Shown here: piece by piece, positions 1-8,900 of the stretch
Numbering within the stretch: the first letter of the stretch is position 1
How the letters are laid out: every line of letters begins with the position of its first letter
Source: Candidatus Neomarinimicrobiota bacterium
GTDB lineage: Bacteria; Fidelibacterota; Marinisomatia; Marinisomatales; S15-B10
DNA: 60,066 nucleotides
Assembly (NCBI GenBank): GCA_012964825.1
Contig: DTTI01000079.1
Span: forward strand, 1-60,066
Direction of reading: 5' to 3'
Translations under genes and position numbers: made by a program
Notes under the pieces: model-generated
The model's input: the letters and a program-made list of their open reading frames with translations, nothing else
What the model was told of the DNA's origin: nothing
Database searches by the model: none

Positions 1-2460
1 GGCCTCAATATTCAGGGCACATCCGGTGCTTCTGGTGCTGGCGGTGTTATAAGACTGAGGGGTAATTCAAGTGTGTCCATGAGCAATGCACCTTTGGTTT
101 ATATTGATGGTATTCGTGTAAGATCTGATTCATATCCCAAAAATGTTCCTCCCACCGGGTACTCTGGCAGAGGCCACAACACACTGTCAAGCCCATTAAA
201 CGATATTAATCCAAATGATGTAGAACGAATTGAAATCATTAAAGGTGCGGCCGCTACCACTCTTTATGGAACAGAAGCAGCTGCAGGTGTAATTCAAATT
301 TTCACTAAAAAAGGAACAGCAGGCGGCGGCGCAAAGTGGAATGTACAAGTAGACCAGGGGACAATCTTCTTACCTGAATTTGGTACTGAGGAAAGACCTT
401 ATTTTGGCTTGGGTCCATTTGTAAAAGATGGTAGCAAAGCAAACTATTCCGTCTCTACTGCTGGAGGCGGAGCCGATCTTAGATACTTTATCTCTGCAAA
501 CTGGTCTGACAATACCGGTGTTTTGCCTGATGCACGGGATGATCGATTGAACTTCAGAGGGAATTTTGGATTTAGTCCTGCAAAAAATCTCCAGATCAAC
601 TATAACACAATGGTTTCGAAATCACACACCCAGAATCCACCCCAAGGTAACAATGCCCATGGATTGACTTTGAACGCCTACCGCGGACGAGCCAGTTACT
701 TTGGCACGGAGTGGGGGGATCCAATGTTCAAAGAGGAACTAGATCAATTGATGGTGTATGACATTACATCAGAGTTCACCCGGTACACCACTGGTGGTGA
801 GATGATTTGGAGCCCGATACCCAATTTTACGAACACGTTCAAACTGGGATATGACAGATCTCACGCCGATCATAGAAATTACCGGCCTTACGGTTTCATA
901 CGGGCAAAATATGGAATATTGGCTGATCTTGATTGGACGGGAGAGCTTATAAACAGTGAATACATAGGCAGTTATGATCTGGATATGGGTGACCTGACAT
1001 TAGATATATCTGTTGGAGGCCAAAGAACCGAATCTAGAGATCATCATATTACCGCTCATGCTGAGAACCTACCACCCGGTGACGCGACAGTTACCGGCGG
1101 CGCTTCGCAGCAGGCCAGAGAATATCGCACTAAGATCATTAATGCAGGATACTTTGGGCAAACTTTGATCGGCTTCAAAGACAGGTATTTTGTAACCCTT
1201 GGTATGCGTATTGACGGTTTTAGCGCGTTCGGAGAAGAAGCTGGTTACCAGCAACTGCCTAAAGTCAGTGCGTCTTATATTGTTTCAGATGAGTCATTCT
1301 GGCCTCAGACACCCCTCTTCGGAGCTATGAAATTGCGTGTGGCATGGGGACAGTCTGGACGTGCTCCTGGTGCTTTTGATGCTGTAAGAACTTGGGACCC
1401 TGTTGGCTGGGGTGGATCTGTTGCTTTCTTTCCGGAAAATGTTGGTAACTCATCTCTCGGACCTGAGATAACCTCCGAGATTGAGTTTGGTTTTGATGCA
1501 ACCTTTTTGAATGACAAGGTAACAATGGAATTCACCTCTTATGATCAAACCACGATGAACGCACTCTTTAGTGTAACGCAGATACCATCTCTTGGATTCC
1601 TTGGATCTCAGCTGGAAAATGTGGGTGAACTATCAAATTCCGGCATCGAAGTGGCGCTCCAGGCTGACATAGTGCGCACCAGCAGTTTTGGCCTGAGTGG
1701 AGGATTTACTTTGGCCACTAATAACAGTGAGGTTATCAGTCTGGGTGGTTCCCCTGAATTCGGTGTTGGTGGCGGTGGATGGATTAAGGAAGGTGGGTCA
1801 GTCCCTGGTATTATCGGTAGAAAAATCCTCAATCCCAACGATCTGGCCGATCCAGACTTCGCAAAAGATGAGAATGGGTCAACAGACAGCAGACATATGT
1901 TTGGTCCCAATTTGCCAGTAAATGTGTATGCTGGATTTCTTGAAGTTACTCTTCCCATGGGTATTCGGGTCTCCGCAAGGGGTGAATATATGGGAGGACA
2001 CTACATTTCTGATGGAGCCAGCAGTAATGTTGCTCGTCGTGGTGCTTATACGGTTTGTGATGAAATTGTGAAAGGTGGTAGTACAGCTTATGAATTAGTT
2101 AATGCAGGCACCACTGATCAACTGACCGCTAGAGAGCGCGCCATGTGCACCCGAAGTACTGTGGGTGGTTCTGGCAATATTTTTATTTATCCAGCGGATT
2201 TCTTCAAGATGAGGAATTTCACTGTGACAGTCCCGATTCCTGTTGAATTCAATAATATTAATTCAATGACGCTGAAGTTTTCAGCCAGGAACGCCTACCG
2301 CTGGTTAAATGAGGATTTCCCGCTGTTCGATCCGGAAATGGTTTCAGGTGGTGGCCGAGCTACTGGCAGTAGTACAGCGTACTATCACCAGTCACGTTCT
2401 ATCTCGGAACATATACCTCCAACCGGAAGCTACACCCTGAGCCTCAGGGTGACTTTCTAG
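1..2460 (+). CDS. SusC/RagA-family TonB-dependent outer-membrane receptor, 5' partial
   Basis: Outer-membrane TonB-linked transporter that imports bound oligomers together with a SusD lipoprotein. The frame is open from base 1, so the gene starts upstream. Residues encoded by bases 1-72 belong to the plug domain (GLNIQGTSG, then IRLRGNSS), followed by the typical plug motifs PLVYIDGIRV, DVERIEIIKGAAATTLYG and AAGVIQIFTKKG. The rest alternates aromatic beta strands of a 22-strand barrel and ends in a C-terminal strand finishing YTLSLRVTF. The visible part is 819 residues; the family is usually about 1,000, so roughly the signal peptide, the carboxypeptidase-like domain and part of the plug are missing. 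The SusD partner follows 24 bases later. Substrate cannot be read from the sequence; the neighbouring peptidases suggest peptides (inference). Confidence 0.95.
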   Translation, partial: GLNIQGTSGASGAGGVIRLRGNSSVSMSNAPLVYIDGIRVRSDSYPKNVPPTGYSGRGHNTLSSPLNDINPNDVERIEIIKGAAATTLYGTEAAAGVIQIFTKKGTAGGGAKWNVQVDQGTIFLPEFGTEERPYFGLGPFVKDGSKANYSVSTAGGGADLRYFISANWSDNTGVLPDARDDRLNFRGNFGFSPAKNLQINYNTMVSKSHTQNPPQGNNAHGLTLNAYRGRASYFGTEWGDPMFKEELDQLMVYDITSEFTRYTTGGEMIWSPIPNFTNTFKLGYDRSHADHRNYRPYGFIRAKYGILADLDWTGELINSEYIGSYDLDMGDLTLDISVGGQRTESRDHHITAHAENLPPGDATVTGGASQQAREYRTKIINAGYFGQTLIGFKDRYFVTLGMRIDGFSAFGEEAGYQQLPKVSASYIVSDESFWPQTPLFGAMKLRVAWGQSGRAPGAFDAVRTWDPVGWGGSVAFFPENVGNSSLGPEITSEIEFGFDATFLNDKVTMEFTSYDQTTMNALFSVTQIPSLGFLGSQLENVGELSNSGIEVALQADIVRTSSFGLSGGFTLATNNSEVISLGGSPEFGVGGGGWIKEGGSVPGIIGRKILNPNDLADPDFAKDENGSTDSRHMFGPNLPVNVYAGFLEVTLPMGIRVSARGEYMGGHYISDGASSNVARRGAYTVCDEIVKGGSTAYELVNAGTTDQLTARERAMCTRSTVGGSGNIFIYPADFFKMRNFTVTVPIPVEFNNINSMTLKFSARNAYRWLNEDFPLFDPEMVSGGGRATGSSTAYYHQSRSISEHIPPTGSYTLSLRVTF

Positions 2461-2484
2461 GTGGTTATCATGGAGAAGGAGAAA

Positions 2485-3819
2485 ATGATGAAAAAACTTA
2501 CTTTAATCGTTCTTGCTTTGACATTTGCTGCCTGCGATTTAGAAGTTACCAATCCGGGCCCCGTTCAGGATTCATTTCTTGTAACGGAGGAGGCACAAGT
2601 TGGTGTCGTGAATGGTGCCGGTCGCGCACTATCAGCGGCCATGAACTGGGTGTCCTACACTGGGGGTGCTATATCAAGAGAGGTAACCCCCTCTGGTTCA
2701 ATAGGTAGCTTTGGCATTTCATTAAGGACTCAAGAGGGAAACCTTGACGCTAATGAAACCAGTACTCATTGGAATACGTCTCAGCGTGCAAGATGGATGG
2801 CTGAAAGTGGCGCAACAAAGATGAAAGAAGAAGTATATGATGATTATTCATCCAATGCCAATTACGCCCAAATATTACTGTATGCAGGATATGCCAACCG
2901 TCTTTTGGGAGAAAACTTTTGCTGTGCCGTTGTTGACGGTGGCTCCGCCCAGGATGGAAGCACCTATTTTGACAGAGCTTTGGATAATTTTAACGAAGCA
3001 ATCACTGTAGCCAAGGCCGCAGGCGAGACTGATCTTGCTACCGCTGCGCAAGCAGGAAGAGCGTCTGTAAAGGTCTGGAAAGGTGACTGGTCAGCAGCTG
3101 TATCTGATGCTGATGCTGTTCTAAGCGCTGGTGGGGATAATTTTAAGTATGAAATGCCCTACTACGATGGATATGGTATTGATGTATACAATAGAATCTA
3201 CTACGCAAGCAGCGGTGATGGTCCCTACAGGGCCAACACTGTCTGGCATACCGCCTATGAAGAATATTCTCAGGAGACGGGGGATACCAGAGTAGGCTTT
3301 ATATTTACTGAAAAGGGTGGTGGTCCTGACTGGACAGATTTAGATGGTACCACCTATCAGATTGAATCAGGTGATGCTACCGTGAATGGTAAAATCATCC
3401 CGTGGCTGCCGCAGCAAAAACACGATAAACGGACATCCTCAATCCGCCTCTCAAGCTCACAGGAGATGTATCTCATCAAAGCTGAAAATGCACTTAATAA
3501 CGGCTCTGTGGATGACGCACTGACAAATATTAATGCTGTTCGTACCCTGGCCGGACAGGATGCTGTCACAGCTACAACGGCTGCTGAAGGGTGGACTATG
3601 CTAAAAAGAGAGCGGGGTATCGAATTGTGGCTTGAGGGCAGACGTTTGGGTGATATGCGCAGGTGGGCGGAAGCTTCAGCCGCTGGTAGTTATCATGAAT
3701 ATGAGACAACTAACTGGGAAGGCAGTGCTTATACACCAGCCTATCTGTCATTTCCTATTGGGCAAAGTGAGATTGATACCAATCCGAATGTGACAACCTC
3801 GGATGGTCGTCCGTATTAA
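2485..3819 (+). CDS. SusD/RagB-family surface lipoprotein
   Basis: Substrate-binding surface lipoprotein partner of the upstream SusC receptor. The frame is open from a GTG at 2461, but the ATG at 2485 is preferred: AGAAGGAG lies 5 bases upstream and the protein then starts MMKKLTLIV with a lipoprotein signal ending FAAC (Cys17). The C-terminal part has the usual RagB/SusD signature: helical TPR-like segments, then MYLIKAENALNNG, ALTNINAVRTLAG, the RGIELWLEGRRLGDMRRW block and the closing FPIGQSEIDTNPN. About 444 residues, normal for the family. A strong terminator directly follows, so susC-susD ends as a unit here. Confidence 0.93.
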   Translation: MMKKLTLIVLALTFAACDLEVTNPGPVQDSFLVTEEAQVGVVNGAGRALSAAMNWVSYTGGAISREVTPSGSIGSFGISLRTQEGNLDANETSTHWNTSQRARWMAESGATKMKEEVYDDYSSNANYAQILLYAGYANRLLGENFCCAVVDGGSAQDGSTYFDRALDNFNEAITVAKAAGETDLATAAQAGRASVKVWKGDWSAAVSDADAVLSAGGDNFKYEMPYYDGYGIDVYNRIYYASSGDGPYRANTVWHTAYEEYSQETGDTRVGFIFTEKGGGPDWTDLDGTTYQIESGDATVNGKIIPWLPQQKHDKRTSSIRLSSSQEMYLIKAENALNNGSVDDALTNINAVRTLAGQDAVTATTAAEGWTMLKRERGIELWLEGRRLGDMRRWAEASAAGSYHEYETTNWEGSAYTPAYLSFPIGQSEIDTNPNVTTSDGRPY

Positions 3820-3843
3820 CTTCTAGAGTTTATTGAAATGAGG

Positions 3844-3876
3844 AAAAGGGGTGGCACTAATATGTCACCCCTTTTT
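3844..3876 (+). terminator. Rho-independent terminator after susCD
   Basis: GGGGTG at 3848-3853 pairs with CACCCC at 3866-3871. The stem extends outward through A:T pairs (3844-3847 with 3872-3875) and inward by a few pairs, leaving a short loop. A run of Ts (3872-3876) follows the GC-rich core. Placed 25 bases after the susD stop and before the M14 gene. Confidence 0.85.
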
Positions 3877-3894
3877 AATTAGATAAAGGAGATC

Positions 3895-6540
3895 ATGATG
3901 AATCGTAAATGGACCGTTTATCTTCTTTCAGCTGTTTTTCTTCTGTCGGTTGGGCATTCCCAGAAACCCCCCAGCCCACAGGATGTTTTCGGCTTTCGTA
4001 TTGGCGATGACTACAAGCTTGCTGACCACAGTCAGATGGTGGACTATTACAAGAAACTGGCTGATGCTTCCGATAGAGTTCAACTAACCGAGATCGGAAA
4101 GTCCGCCCTAGGAAGGCCCATGCTTTTGTTATTCATCTCAACACCTGAGAATTTGAAACAGTTAGACAACTGGAAGTCCATCAGCACAAAGCTGGCTCGT
4201 GCCAGGGTGAGTGAGGATGAAGCGAAAAAACTGGTGAAGGAGGGGAAATCAATACTTTGGATCGACGGTGGTATGCATGCTACTGAGCGGGCTCACGGGC
4301 AAATGACTGCTGAACTTGCTTACCGGGTAGCCACTGAAGAGTCTGATGAGATGAAAAAGATTCGTGAGAATGTGATTCTTCTCTTAATGCCCGTTATAAA
4401 CCCCGATGGAATGGATATTGTGGTGGACTGGTACCGTCGCAATCTTGGTACACCGTTTGAGACCACCAGCCCGCCGTGGCTTTATCACCATTACGTAGGG
4501 CATGACAACAACCGGGACTGGTTTATGAACAATATGCCCGAATCGCAGGCTTGCTCCCAGGTCATTTATAATGATTGGTATCCCCAGATCGTTTATAACC
4601 ATCACCAGACGGGACCATCCTGGGCGAGAATCTTTCTTCCCCCATTCTCTGATCCTGTTAACCCGAATATTCATCCAGGTGTAACAACGGGTGTCAGTTT
4701 GGTCGGAACCGCCATGGGGAATCGTTTTGCCATGAAAAAGATGGGCGGTGTTGTTTCCGATTTTCAATACAGCATGTGGTGGAATGGTGGCATGAGGACA
4801 ACACCATACTTCCACAATCAGATCGGTATCCTTACTGAGACCAGTCACTCTACGCCAACGCCTCGTTTCTACGACCCTGACTCCATACCAAAAACTATCG
4901 GCTCTCGCCGAGCCAACCGCATGTCTAATGATGGAACAGATATTTTCCTTCCCCTGCCGTGGGAAGCGGGAGAATCTCACTTCAGGGATGCAGTTGATTA
5001 CATGCTTACAGCCTCCATGGCTGTCATGAGCATTTCGGCCGACCTTAGGGAAAAATGGCTCATGAATATATATACTATGGGTAGAGACGCCATTGAAAGT
5101 GGAGAGGCGGGCGGACCTTACGCCTATGTTATCCCCACAGAGCAGTGGGACGGAGTTGAAGCGACGAATCTTGTTACCCACCTTCGTCGGACCGGGATTG
5201 AAGTTCATCAGGCTACAGGCAACTTCACCGCTGGTGATAAGAAATACGGAAAAGGGTCCTACCTTGTCTATGCGGCACAAGCCTATCGTCCTATGGTTTT
5301 AGATATGATGGAGCCTCAGGATTATCCTGACAGGCGGAGCCCGGATGGAACACCGCAGGTCCCTTACGATCTTGCCGGCTGGACGCTTCCCTTTCAGATG
5401 GGTGTTACAGTTGAACGGATTGATGATTCCTTCAATGCGAAAACTGAAGAAGTGATTGACATTGAAATTGCTCCTAAACCGGGAACAATTTCGGGGAAAG
5501 GCAACTATGGCTATGCTTTGTCCAATAAGACCAATGCGTCGTTTCTTGCCGTCAACCGTCTTCTAGATGCAGGAGCCAAGGTTCATTACAGCGACGGTTC
5601 GTTCAAAATCAAGTCAGCTGAATTCGGCAAAGGGGCCATTGTTGTGGAATCGTCCGGTAAAGAGACTAATTCCGTAATTAATTCTTTGGCGAAAGAACTG
5701 GGTGTCAGTTTCACCAAACTGTCAAAAAAACCGTCAAGTAAACTGGTTGCGGCCAAACCTTTTAAGGTTGGTCTTTACAAATCGTGGGTCTCAAATATGG
5801 ACGAAGGGTGGACCCGCTGGCTGTTGGAAAATTATGAATTTTCAATGGATACGCTCCACGATGCCGATATCAGGGGAGGTCAACTGGATGGTTATAGTGC
5901 AATTGTTATCCCCGATCAGTCGCCTAACCGAATCCTAAACGGCCATGCCATGAACACCATGCCGGAAGAGTATGTGGGCGGTATGGGCGTGGAAGGTGCT
6001 GCCGCTCTCAAAAAGTATGTGGAAGACGGTGGAACACTTGTCATGCTGGATGGTGCCTCTGACTTTGCTATTGAGCAGTTTGGCTTGCCTGTGAAGAATG
6101 TGGTATCAGGAGTATCGTCTCAGAAATTCTTCATCCCCGGTTCACTGGTCCGGATTCACCTTAAAAAGGGACATCCTCTGGCTGCCGGCATGCAGGATCA
6201 AGCGGCTGCCTATTTTGTCCGCAGCCGTGCCTTTAGTGAAGTGAAATTGAGCAGGAAAGGTGAAGGTGGTCGTGAGGACACAAAAGAGGCGCCGAAACCG
6301 CCTGTGGAAGTCATTGCCAGTTACGATAAGGAAGAAATACTCATGAGTGGCTGGGCTCTCGGTGAAAAATCTCACATTGGAGATAAAGCCGCAGCTGTTC
6401 GTGTGAAGTTGGGTGAAGGCGATGTGATCCTTATCGGATTCCGCCCGCAATTTCGCGGGCAGCCGAGGGGGACCTACAAGCTGCTGTTTAATTCGCTCCT
6501 TCTGAGTGGATTGGATGCGTATCCCACCGTTTCTGAGTAG
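3895..6540 (+). CDS. Secreted M14-family zinc carboxypeptidase with C-terminal amidotransferase-like domain
   Basis: Exported metallopeptidase that should trim peptides from the C terminus. N-terminal signal peptide (residues 1-22, VYLLSAVFLLSVG then HSQ). M14 zinc and catalytic residues are visible: HATE at 128-131 (His and Glu ligands), NPDG at 169-172, third zinc His in NHHQTG at 235-240, and the general-base Glu in LTETSH around 315. After about residue 610 comes a second domain with SAIVIPDQSPNRIL and LKKYVEDGGTLVMLDG, resembling the Rossmann-like fold of class I amidotransferase-like proteins. 881 residues is long for M14. AAGGAG at 3886-3891 serves either ATG 3895 or, with better spacing, ATG 3898. 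Lies between SusCD and GGT, consistent with peptide scavenging (inference). Confidence 0.88.
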   Translation: MMNRKWTVYLLSAVFLLSVGHSQKPPSPQDVFGFRIGDDYKLADHSQMVDYYKKLADASDRVQLTEIGKSALGRPMLLLFISTPENLKQLDNWKSISTKLARARVSEDEAKKLVKEGKSILWIDGGMHATERAHGQMTAELAYRVATEESDEMKKIRENVILLLMPVINPDGMDIVVDWYRRNLGTPFETTSPPWLYHHYVGHDNNRDWFMNNMPESQACSQVIYNDWYPQIVYNHHQTGPSWARIFLPPFSDPVNPNIHPGVTTGVSLVGTAMGNRFAMKKMGGVVSDFQYSMWWNGGMRTTPYFHNQIGILTETSHSTPTPRFYDPDSIPKTIGSRRANRMSNDGTDIFLPLPWEAGESHFRDAVDYMLTASMAVMSISADLREKWLMNIYTMGRDAIESGEAGGPYAYVIPTEQWDGVEATNLVTHLRRTGIEVHQATGNFTAGDKKYGKGSYLVYAAQAYRPMVLDMMEPQDYPDRRSPDGTPQVPYDLAGWTLPFQMGVTVERIDDSFNAKTEEVIDIEIAPKPGTISGKGNYGYALSNKTNASFLAVNRLLDAGAKVHYSDGSFKIKSAEFGKGAIVVESSGKETNSVINSLAKELGVSFTKLSKKPSSKLVAAKPFKVGLYKSWVSNMDEGWTRWLLENYEFSMDTLHDADIRGGQLDGYSAIVIPDQSPNRILNGHAMNTMPEEYVGGMGVEGAAALKKYVEDGGTLVMLDGASDFAIEQFGLPVKNVVSGVSSQKFFIPGSLVRIHLKKGHPLAAGMQDQAAAYFVRSRAFSEVKLSRKGEGGREDTKEAPKPPVEVIASYDKEEILMSGWALGEKSHIGDKAAAVRVKLGEGDVILIGFRPQFRGQPRGTYKLLFNSLLLSGLDAYPTVSE

Positions 6541-6616
6541 CTGGAACAGGTAGGCCTCACCCGGTAGTAACTCGGTCTCACAGGGAGTTAGCGGAGTAAG
6601 CGGGAGAGTAGAGACA

Positions 6617-8803
6617 GTGTTGCGCTACAAAATCTATATTGCGCTTCTGGTTGGGATTTTGTCATCTGCCTGGGGAAAAGATGGTGATGAACCTATCTAT
6701 CCCATTAATCCAGATGTTACGCCACGCCCTGTGGCCTACGCCACACCCATAACGGGGAAAATAATCATCGATGGCTTATTAGATGAAATTGAGTGGGACA
6801 GAGCCAAAATCATTGATGGATTTATCCAGGCCAAACTTCAGGAGGGATACCCCGCCACTGAACCGACGGTTGTCAGATTGCTTTATGATGACAACCACCT
6901 CTATGTTGGCGCCGTCTGCTACGATTCAGAGCCCGATAAACTTGTTGTTGAAAGTCTCGTTCAGGATTTTGAGACACACAACAGTGATGTGTTTGCTTTG
7001 ACTTTGGACACATTCTTCGATAGAAGTAATGCCTTCATGTTTCTATTCAATCCTATGGGTGCCATCAAGGATGGTCAGGTTTTCAACGATAGTCGCAATC
7101 CAAACCTGGCCTGGGAAGGTATTATTGATGTAAAAACTTATCATCATGAGGAAGGGTGGAATATTGAATTAGCAATTCCTTTTTCTACTCTCCGTTTCGA
7201 CCCCACATTGAAAGAACAGAAATGGGGTTTAAACTTTCTCAGGCGAGTCCGGAGGAAAAACGAGGATTCTTACTGGGCTCCGCTACCTAGACGCGGACGA
7301 ATCCATAAAATGTCCAAGGCGGGTACGTTGCTTGGTATTGAAGGTATAGAGTCGGGACGTAACTTGACCATTAAACCATTCGCTTCAGTAGGTTCATCAG
7401 AAGGGAGTTCTTCTGTATCAAATGATGGTGGAGCAGATATCAAATGGGGAGTTACACCAAGCCTTACATTAGATCTGACAGCTAACACTGATTTTTCTCA
7501 AGTGGAAGCAGACAGGCTCCAGATTAACCTCGATCGCTTTCCCCTTTTCTTTCCGGAAAAGCGTGATTTTTTTATAGAGAATGCCGGCGCTTTCACTTTT
7601 GGGGATGTGACCGAAAGGAATTACCGCATGGGTTCATCTCTGAGGGAATTCACGTTATTTCATTCTAGACGAATTGGATTGGAAGGTGGTTTTCGCGTAC
7701 CTATCATGGGCGGTGGTCGCCTCACTGGGCGGTTCAAGGATTACGAATTGGGTGTTCTAGCAATCCGAACGGATGATATGACTGATAATCCGGCGGAAGA
7801 CTTTAATGTGTTCCGTTTGAGACGAACGATGGAAGGGAATTCAGATATTGGGGCCATGGTCATCCAAAGGCAAACGCCGAGCCTCAATGACACCTATGAA
7901 AGGAGTTATGGTCTGGATGGCAACTTCAGGTTTTTCAAGAACTTAGTCGTCAATTCTTATCTGGCCGGAACGGCTGAGCCGGGCGTTACTGAAGATAACC
8001 TTGCCGGTCGCGTCTCCGCCGGTTGGCGGGATGGCTTGTGGGATGTCTCAGCTTTTTTTAAGGAAGTAGGTGACCAGTTCAATCCCGGGGTTGGATTCAT
8101 TAAGAGGAAAGGGATCCGTCACACTTACGCAACTTTGGGTGCTCACCCAACCGTGGACACGAAATGGTTCTATAAATTGAATCCTTATAGTGAGATCCAC
8201 TATGTGACCGATCTGAATTCCATGATGGTAACCCGAACCGGTTCAGCTGCCCTGGATTTTCATCTCCGTGATGGTGGTACTCTGGGAGTAAAGGCTGTGA
8301 GCAGATTTGAAAAAGTAGATACCCCTTTTTCCATTGGTGAGGATGTTACTGTTGATGTGGGATCTTACTCATTTGGTGAAGTGATTGGTTTTTTCCGTTC
8401 CAATGCCTCCCTTCCATTGTTTACTTACGTGCGCCTCTATAATGGGACTTATTTTGCCGGGAAGAAAAGAACAGTTTCTTTGAACCTTGCCGGTCGGCTG
8501 GGCTATAAACTGACAGTACAGGTCTCTTCCAGTTTCAATGACATTGCCTACGACAATAAGAATATATCGGCGAATGTATACGGGATTCGTGTCAATTACT
8601 CTCAAACCACAACGATTCACTCCTCAGCTTATGTTCAGTATAATTCCGTTTCCGATGAGATGGTGTCTAACTTTCGTTTTAACTTGATCCATTCACCGCT
8701 AAGCGATTTTTTCATCGTTTATCTGGACCGAAGATATGTTACCAGTGGTGAGTCGATCGATCAAGCTGTAGTTCTGAAGGTGACAAAGCTGTTCAGTCTT
8801 TAG
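6617..8803 (+). CDS. DUF5916 outer-membrane barrel protein with N-terminal CBM9-like domain
   Basis: Predicted outer-membrane protein of unknown function. Signal peptide at 1-20 (IYIALLVGILSSAWG). Residues 45-230 form a carbohydrate-binding-module-9-like domain with the typical opening IIIDGLLDEIEWDRA. The hallmark of DUF5916, RFPLFFPEKRDFFIENAG, sits around residue 310 and is followed by a long beta-strand-rich barrel region to the C terminus. 728 residues, normal for the family. Start is a GTG at 6617 (TTG at 6620 is possible); no strong Shine-Dalgarno. The 76-base gap after the M14 gene holds no recognisable signal. In Bacteroidota-like genomes such proteins often accompany exported peptidases; the actual ligand is unknown. 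Confidence 0.85.
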   Translation: MLRYKIYIALLVGILSSAWGKDGDEPIYPINPDVTPRPVAYATPITGKIIIDGLLDEIEWDRAKIIDGFIQAKLQEGYPATEPTVVRLLYDDNHLYVGAVCYDSEPDKLVVESLVQDFETHNSDVFALTLDTFFDRSNAFMFLFNPMGAIKDGQVFNDSRNPNLAWEGIIDVKTYHHEEGWNIELAIPFSTLRFDPTLKEQKWGLNFLRRVRRKNEDSYWAPLPRRGRIHKMSKAGTLLGIEGIESGRNLTIKPFASVGSSEGSSSVSNDGGADIKWGVTPSLTLDLTANTDFSQVEADRLQINLDRFPLFFPEKRDFFIENAGAFTFGDVTERNYRMGSSLREFTLFHSRRIGLEGGFRVPIMGGGRLTGRFKDYELGVLAIRTDDMTDNPAEDFNVFRLRRTMEGNSDIGAMVIQRQTPSLNDTYERSYGLDGNFRFFKNLVVNSYLAGTAEPGVTEDNLAGRVSAGWRDGLWDVSAFFKEVGDQFNPGVGFIKRKGIRHTYATLGAHPTVDTKWFYKLNPYSEIHYVTDLNSMMVTRTGSAALDFHLRDGGTLGVKAVSRFEKVDTPFSIGEDVTVDVGSYSFGEVIGFFRSNASLPLFTYVRLYNGTYFAGKKRTVSLNLAGRLGYKLTVQVSSSFNDIAYDNKNISANVYGIRVNYSQTTTIHSSAYVQYNSVSDEMVSNFRFNLIHSPLSDFFIVYLDRRYVTSGESIDQAVVLKVTKLFSL

Positions 8804-8845
8804 TGATATTTAATCCACAAGTGTCATTGTAAGTTAGTATTATAT

Positions 8846-8875
8846 TTGACAAACTGACTTTCTTAATGCTATCAG
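8846..8875 (+). promoter_or_regulatory. Weak candidate promoter for ggt
   Basis: A perfect TTGACA at 8846-8851 lies in the AT-rich gap between the DUF5916 gene and ggt. At 18 bases spacing there is only a poor -10 (TATCAG, 8870-8875). Plausible because the region is intergenic and AT rich, but the -10 match is weak and promoter consensus in this lineage is unknown to me. Confidence 0.3.
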
Positions 8876-8900
8876 CTATTAGAAAATCTGTGAGGAATTC

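Noticed and set aside
4384-5280. 298-codon open frame on the minus strand inside the M14 gene
   Set aside because: Fully antisense to a gene with clear catalytic motifs; the translated sequence shows no recognisable domain or signal.
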